Source: Streptomyces seoulensis
GTDB lineage: Bacteria; Actinomycetota; Actinomycetes; Streptomycetales; Streptomycetaceae
Assembly: GCF_022846655.1 (NCBI RefSeq)
Contig: NZ_AP025667.1
Location: 3,137,001-3,201,000, forward strand
Direction of reading: 5' to 3'
DNA length: 64,000 nucleotides
Position numbers and translations under genes: made by a program. Below are positions 59,469 through 64,000 of this stretch, piece after piece. Below the pieces are notes generated by a model that was not told the origin of the DNA, made no database searches, and saw nothing but the letters and a program-made list of their open reading frames with translations. The first letter of the stretch is position 1; every line of letters begins with the position of its first letter.

Positions 59469-61664
59469 CTACAACTCCTTGATGCGGATGTCGCGGTACG
59501 AGATCACGTCCGTCGTGCTGTGCACCTGGAGCCCGATGTACCCCGTCGCGTAGCGCCGGCCGTCGGTGCCGGGGTCACCCGCGCGGGGCGGGGTGAAGAC
59601 CTGGCCGCCGACGTTGTCGAACTCGTTGATCACGGCACCGTTGCGCAGGATCGTGAAGTGCTGGCCCTCCGCGCGGATCTCGTAGTCGTTCCAGGTGCCC
59701 TTCGGGGTGACCCCCGCGCCGCCCAGGCCCACGCGGTCGAAGCCGTAGACCGAGCCCGTCTTGTACATGTCGCCGGTGGGGCTGTCGAGGATCTGGATCT
59801 CGTGCCCGTAGTTGATGGCGACCCACTCGGGGCGGGACTCCTCGGGGTGGTCGTGGACGTTCGGGAACCGGATGAAGACACCGCCGTTGGCGTTGCCCGT
59901 GCCCGGCGCGTCGTCGCGGAACCGGAGCTTGAGCGAGAAGTCGCCGTACTTGCGCTCCGGGAACCACAGCATGCCCATGCCCGCCACCGTCGTACTGCTG
60001 GTGATGGCACCGTCGCCGGTCAGGGCGAACCGGCCGCCGCCGACCTGCTCCCACTTGGACAGGGAAGCCTCCGTGCCGTCGAACAGGTCACGGTAGCCCT
60101 GCGTCTGGCCGGGCTTGCCGATCTTCGACTGCTTGGCGGCCTTGGTGATCTTGGTGAACTCGCGCTGGTCGATGACGCCGTCCGTCAGGAGCCCGTCGAG
60201 CACCTTGTCGACGTGCTTGAGGAACAGGGCCTGCGACGACCAGTCCTTCTCGTCCTCGATCAGTTCGTTGATCGTGCACCGGCTGCGGGTCAGCCGGTTC
60301 GGCACGCCCGTGTCGACGGTGCCCACGATGACCGTCAGCCGCTCGTCGTACTCGGGGCATGAGGGCGCCGGGACGCCACCGCCCTGCGCGACGGTGAAGG
60401 TGACGGACTTGGCCGCGGAGGTGTTCCCCGCCTTGTCCGTCGCCCGGTACGCCACCGTGTGGAAGCCGAGCCGGTCCACGACGACGGCGGACGAGTACTC
60501 CAGGTACGGGCCCCCGTCGAGCGAGTACTCGACACGGGCCACCCCGGACGCGGAGTCCGAGGCGGTGACCGTGACCTTGGCGCTCGTCACGTACGCGCCG
60601 TTGGAGTTCTTGGTGCCGCTCACCACGGCCGAGGTCTCCGGCGCGGCCGTGTCCTCGGCGGGCGGCTCCACGACGGTGAAGGTCACGGACTTCGCGGCCG
60701 CCGCGTTCCCCGCCTTGTCGGTCGCCCGGTAGCGGACGGTGTGCCGGCCCACCTGGTGCACCATGACCGGCGCGGTGTACGGCTGCCAGGCTGCGTCCGC
60801 GCCGAGCGCGTACTCGATGGTGTTGACCCCCGACCCGGTGTCGGAGGCGGTGACGGTGACGGTCGCCATCGTGAGGTAGTCGCCCTCGGCGTCCTTCTCG
60901 CCGCTCACCGTCGCGGAGGTCTCCGGCGCGGTGGTGTCGTCCGTCGGCGGGGCGACCACGCCGAAGGTCACGGACTTCGCGGCCGCCACGTTGCCCGCCT
61001 GGTCGGTGGCGCGGTAGCGCAGGGTGTGCGATCCGACCTGGTCGACGACGACAGGCGCGGTGTACGCCTGCCACGGGCCGTCCTCGCCGACCGCGTACTC
61101 GATCGACTTCACGCCGGACGCGTCGTCCGAGGCGGACACCGTCACCGTGGCCGAGCCGACGTAGGCCCCGTCGGCGTTCTTCTGCCCCTCGACCTTGGCC
61201 GAGGCCGTCGGCGCGGTGGTGTCCTCGCCGCCCGGCTCGGTCACCGTCAGGATGCCCTGCATCTGCCCGTGACCGGGGATGCTGCAGAAGAAGCGGTAGC
61301 GGCCGGGCGTCAGCGTCACGTCGACGGTGTGCTTGCCGCCGCTGTCGTCGCCGGGGTTGGCCAGGATGTTCACCGGGACGTCGTGGTTGTACTCGGGGTC
61401 CGACACGTCGAAGGTCAACGTGTGCGGCATGCCGATGTCGTTGCCGGTGGCGGCGCTGTTCTCGAACACGAGCGTGGTCGGGCCGGCCACCGCCGTCGTC
61501 GGGAAACTGGCGTACTGGTCGGTGCGTGAACTCGCGGTCCACGTCAGCGTCTGGGCCGCCGCACGGTCACCGTCACGTCCGTAGGCGGCCGTCGAGGTGA
61601 GCCCCAGCATCAGCAGCAGCGCGCCCAGCAGCGCGGTGTACAGGCGCAGAGGTCGATGTCTCAC
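59469..61664 (-). CDS. secreted cupredoxin - Ig-like repeats - DUF1080 protein
   Basis: A 731-residue exported multidomain protein. A signal peptide (LYTALLGALLLMLGLTSTAA) is followed at about 40-150 by a cupredoxin: the type 1 copper ligands are His in MPHTLTFDV and Cys-His-Met in FFCSIPGHGQM. Then three about 88-residue OmpL47-like Ig repeats (ATVTVSASDDASGVKSIEYA, ATVTVTASDTGSGVNTIEYA, AKVTVTASDSASGVARVEYS), each ending in YRATD-AGN. A linker (SRCTINELIEDEKDW) leads to a C-terminal DUF1080/LamG-like domain (GYRDLFDGTEASLSKWEQVG to VISYRDIRIKEL) that binds or cleaves sugars in relatives. The GTG at 61664 overlaps the upstream stop by 4 bp and has AGGAAGG before it. It probably acts with the ThuA-dehydrogenase as an extracellular sugar-oxidation pair. 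Confidence 0.85.
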   Translation of the reverse strand: MRHRPLRLYTALLGALLLMLGLTSTAAYGRDGDRAAAQTLTWTASSRTDQYASFPTTAVAGPTTLVFENSAATGNDIGMPHTLTFDVSDPEYNHDVPVNILANPGDDSGGKHTVDVTLTPGRYRFFCSIPGHGQMQGILTVTEPGGEDTTAPTASAKVEGQKNADGAYVGSATVTVSASDDASGVKSIEYAVGEDGPWQAYTAPVVVDQVGSHTLRYRATDQAGNVAAAKSVTFGVVAPPTDDTTAPETSATVSGEKDAEGDYLTMATVTVTASDTGSGVNTIEYALGADAAWQPYTAPVMVHQVGRHTVRYRATDKAGNAAAAKSVTFTVVEPPAEDTAAPETSAVVSGTKNSNGAYVTSAKVTVTASDSASGVARVEYSLDGGPYLEYSSAVVVDRLGFHTVAYRATDKAGNTSAAKSVTFTVAQGGGVPAPSCPEYDERLTVIVGTVDTGVPNRLTRSRCTINELIEDEKDWSSQALFLKHVDKVLDGLLTDGVIDQREFTKITKAAKQSKIGKPGQTQGYRDLFDGTEASLSKWEQVGGGRFALTGDGAITSSTTVAGMGMLWFPERKYGDFSLKLRFRDDAPGTGNANGGVFIRFPNVHDHPEESRPEWVAINYGHEIQILDSPTGDMYKTGSVYGFDRVGLGGAGVTPKGTWNDYEIRAEGQHFTILRNGAVINEFDNVGGQVFTPPRAGDPGTDGRRYATGYIGLQVHSTTDVISYRDIRIKEL

Positions 61665-64000
61665 TGTGCCGCCTTCCTGGCCAGATCCTTCGCGGCGGGG
61701 GTGGCCTCGCCGCCCTTGTACGTCACACGCCACAGCGCGGACTGGGAGTCGGAGGTGAAGAAGCCGCGGCCGTAGTCGAGGACGTAGAGCGAACCGTCGG
61801 GCGCGAACTTCCAGTCCATGAGATTGCGGATGCCGCCCTGCCCGACCGGGATGATCTTCTTCAGCGACTCCGCCGTGACGGGCAGCCCGCCCTTGCCGAC
61901 CGTCTTCGGGTCGGTGAGCACCGCGTGGCGCGGGTTGTCCGCGTCGTAGAAGTCACCGACGAACCACTTGCCGTCCCAGTACCTGGGCCACGCGTTCGCG
62001 CCGGCCGTCGCCGCGTCGTAGCGGTAGACCGGGCCGTCCATCGTGGCCTGGCCGCCGCCCTTGAGCCACGGCAGCAGGTAGGTGGCCTCCTCGTTCCTGT
62101 AGCTGGGCACGCCCGCGGCGTTGCGCGGGAAGTCGGGGGCGCCGCCTTGCGGGGAGTACCAGATGGTGTTGCCGGTGACGGGCGGCAGGTTCACCAGGCC
62201 GTCGTTGTTCGGGGACTCGTTCTTCGGCGCGGCGCAGTCGTACCAGCCCAGCGGCTTCGTCGGGTCCGGCAGGTTGCGGTCGCGGTAGGGCTGCTTGTTG
62301 CCCATGCAGAACGGCCAGCCGTGATTGCCCGCCTTGGTGATCGCCGCGAACGTGTCGTACTTCGCCGGTCCCCAGGTGGTGCTCGGCGCGCCCGCGTCGG
62401 GGCCGACCCAGCCCGCGTAGAGGATGTCGGTCTTCTTGTCGACGGAGATGCGCGCCGGGTTCCGTACGCCCATCACGTAGATCTCGCCGCGGGTCTTGCC
62501 GCCGCCCTCGTCCTGCTCCTCGCCGGTGAAGAGGTTCCCCTCGGGCAGCGTGTACGTGCCGTCCGGCTCCGGGTGGATGCGCAGGATCTTGCCGTTGAGG
62601 TTGTGGGTGTTGCCAGCGGTGCGGCGGGCGTCGGCGAAGGACAGGCCCTTGTAGTTGGGCTGCGGATTGTTGCCCGAGTAACCGTCGCTGAAGCCGGACG
62701 AGTTGTTGTCACCGGTGGCGATGTACAGGTTGCCCTTGGAGTCCCAGGCCATCCCGCCACCCGCGTGACAGCAACTGTGCACCTGTACGGGCCACTTCAG
62801 CAGGACCTTCTCCGAGGCCAGGTCGAGCTTGTCCGTCGCGCGGTCCAACGTGAAGCGGGAGACGCGGCGTTCGGCGATCTGCTTGTCACGGTCGAGGCCG
62901 GAGTGCGGGGTGTAGTGGAGGTACACCCAGCCGTTGGACTCGAAGCCGGGGTCCAGCTCGATGCCCAGCAACCCCTCCTCGACCTTGATCAGTTCGTCTC
63001 CGCCGCCCTTGTTGCCGAAGACGGTCAGCGCTCCCGCGAGCGTGACCTTCTTCGTCGCGGGGTCGTAGACGTGGATCTGGCCGATGCCCTTGCCGATGTC
63101 GGGATTGTTCCAGTCGGTGACGACGGGAGCGCCGTTCACGCCGCCGCCCCGGCCGATGTACAGCACCCGCCCGTCCGGCGCCACGACCATGCCGTGCGGC
63201 TCGCCGATCTGGTCCTGCTGGCCGGGCTGGTTCGGCTGGGTGACGCGTACGGCCGAGTAGTTGGCGTCGATGGTCGCCTTGCAGTCGGCGCGCGAGAGCC
63301 GGGTCGTCCACAGCAGCGCACCCCGGAGATGGTCGCGGAAGTCGGTCTCCGCGAACGACTCCACCGTGCCGCCCATCCCCGTGTAGAAGGACCGGCCGCC
63401 GGCGTAGTCCCGGCACCAGGAGACCGGGTGGTCCACGCCGTTGGCGCCGGCCCCCGGCTGGTAGCTGGCCTCCCTGACCTTGGCGACGGTGTGCACCTTG
63501 CCGGTCGGGTTGCTCGCCCAGTTGAACCACTTGTCGGGCCGCTTCCACTCCAGCGGCAGGTCCTTGGTGGCCGGATGGCTCCGGTCGGGGATCTCGACGG
63601 TGGCCCGCTGCACTGAGGCCGGGCTCGTGGTCGCGGGCCGGGCGCCGATCAGGCCGGTGAACCAGTCGGAGTACGGCTCCGTCCTGGCCGCGTCATGGAT
63701 GCCGAGGAAGCCGCCCCCGGCCGCCAGATACGCCTCCAGGCCGGCCTCCTGCTCGGGATCGAGGACGTCGCCGCCCCCGGTCAGGAAGACGACGGCGTTG
63801 AAGGTGCCCAGCCGCTTGTCATCGGTGAAGACCGAGGCGTCGTCCGTGGCCACGGTCTTGAAGCGCTGGTCGGCGGGACCGGACAGGCCGATCGCCTCGA
63901 CGGCCTCGATGCCCGCGTCGACGGTCGGCGACTCCTCGGTGGCCGAGGCGTGGAAGACGAGCACTTTGACGTGTCTGCCGCCCGGCGGCGACGGCAGCGC
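61661..64000 (-). CDS. ThuA domain - glucose/sorbosone dehydrogenase protein, 5' end outside window
   Basis: A secreted-type enzyme, 779 residues visible; the frame stays open to the right edge, so the start and signal peptide lie beyond it. Residues about 12-230 form a ThuA (trehalose-utilisation, GATase-like) domain: VLVFHASATEESPTVDAG, VVFLTGGGDVLDPEQEAGLE, GGGFLGIHDAARTEPYSDWF. Residues about 265-760 form a six-bladed GSDH propeller: EPHGMVVAPDGRVLYIGRGG, EEGLLGIELDPGFESNGWVY, CCHAGGGMAWDSKGNLYIAT, MGVRNPARISVDKKTDILYA, ending KFAPDGSLYVLDYGRGFF. Such dehydrogenases use PQQ to oxidise sugars. The stop overlaps the start of the cupredoxin-DUF1080 gene, so both proteins are made together and probably act together. 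Confidence 0.88.
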   Translation of the reverse strand, partial: ALPSPPGGRHVKVLVFHASATEESPTVDAGIEAVEAIGLSGPADQRFKTVATDDASVFTDDKRLGTFNAVVFLTGGGDVLDPEQEAGLEAYLAAGGGFLGIHDAARTEPYSDWFTGLIGARPATTSPASVQRATVEIPDRSHPATKDLPLEWKRPDKWFNWASNPTGKVHTVAKVREASYQPGAGANGVDHPVSWCRDYAGGRSFYTGMGGTVESFAETDFRDHLRGALLWTTRLSRADCKATIDANYSAVRVTQPNQPGQQDQIGEPHGMVVAPDGRVLYIGRGGGVNGAPVVTDWNNPDIGKGIGQIHVYDPATKKVTLAGALTVFGNKGGGDELIKVEEGLLGIELDPGFESNGWVYLHYTPHSGLDRDKQIAERRVSRFTLDRATDKLDLASEKVLLKWPVQVHSCCHAGGGMAWDSKGNLYIATGDNNSSGFSDGYSGNNPQPNYKGLSFADARRTAGNTHNLNGKILRIHPEPDGTYTLPEGNLFTGEEQDEGGGKTRGEIYVMGVRNPARISVDKKTDILYAGWVGPDAGAPSTTWGPAKYDTFAAITKAGNHGWPFCMGNKQPYRDRNLPDPTKPLGWYDCAAPKNESPNNDGLVNLPPVTGNTIWYSPQGGAPDFPRNAAGVPSYRNEEATYLLPWLKGGGQATMDGPVYRYDAATAGANAWPRYWDGKWFVGDFYDADNPRHAVLTDPKTVGKGGLPVTAESLKKIIPVGQGGIRNLMDWKFAPDGSLYVLDYGRGFFTSDSQSALWRVTYKGGEATPAAKDLARKAAQ

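Overview
The window reads as chromosomal DNA of a Streptomyces or close relative. GC content is very high, many genes start with GTG or TTG, and the gene content is typical of the genus: SpoIIE-type phosphatases, orphan HATPase anti-sigma proteins, a class F sortase, an ATP-grasp RiPP pair, Tat-exported hydrolases and DUF3618/DUF4235 proteins. I see no rRNA, tRNA, CRISPR array, insertion sequence or replication origin. Most gene ends that face each other are closed by long GC-rich hairpins.

Layout. 1-4.8 kb: an M4 metalloprotease (cut by the left edge), a GH64 beta-1,3-glucanase, a dienelactone hydrolase and a YciO/Sua5 protein. 5-11.2 kb: a PucR-type regulator, a serine hydrolase, a membrane PP2C phosphatase, a small leader-like ORF before a GNAT protein, and a Gfo/Idh/MocA oxidoreductase. 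11.2-12.4 kb: a two-gene graspetide locus (ATP-grasp ligase plus precursor). 12.6-17 kb: a fructosamine kinase, a repeat-bearing surface protein beside a class F sortase, and a TetR-SGNH hydrolase pair with a clear operator. 17-28 kb: an aldo/keto reductase, a long GAPDH, a mannosyltransferase-like membrane protein, a stress-signalling group (PP2C phosphatase, MASE1 protein, anti-sigma kinase, CsbD), DedA, a cation/proton antiporter with its regulatory subunit, and a second aldo/keto reductase. 28.5-34.5 kb: a ProP-type transporter, a DUF3885 gene, an oxidoreductase pseudogene, a GH16-GH64 laminarinase pair and a metalloprotease-inhibitor-like protein. 34.9-40 kb: isochorismatase-GlxA regulator, sugar porter, anti-sigma kinase, SDR, DUF3618 and holin-X proteins. 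40.1-49.1 kb: a five-gene minus-strand nonribosomal peptide operon. 49.4-64 kb: Dyp peroxidase, VOC protein, DUF4235, glutathionyl-hydroquinone reductase-like protein, ABC exporter, L,D-transpeptidase-like lipoprotein, APH-family kinase, MATE exporter, Tat-exported phosphoesterase, and two large secreted sugar-oxidation proteins, the last cut by the right edge.

How the genes work together. The most unusual unit is the 40.1-49.1 kb operon. SbnA and SbnB homologues would make L-2,3-diaminopropionate (Dap). A truncated-C/A/T/TE synthetase has an adenylation pocket with two acidic residues, which fits a basic amino acid. A SyrP-like Fe(II)/2-oxoglutarate oxygenase could hydroxylate it. A separate protein carries a carrier domain followed by six membrane segments and three left-handed beta-helix domains, the architecture of the C-terminal part of epsilon-poly-lysine synthetase but without an adenylation domain. 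This looks like a split Pls-type system for Dap or hydroxy-Dap. Elsewhere, two identical 14-bp LacI-family-type palindromes lie before the GH64 gene at 3 kb and the GH16-GH64 pair at 32 kb, suggesting one beta-1,3-glucan regulon. The last two genes, overlapping by 4 bp, pair a ThuA-glucose/sorbosone dehydrogenase protein with a cupredoxin-DUF1080 protein that might accept its electrons.
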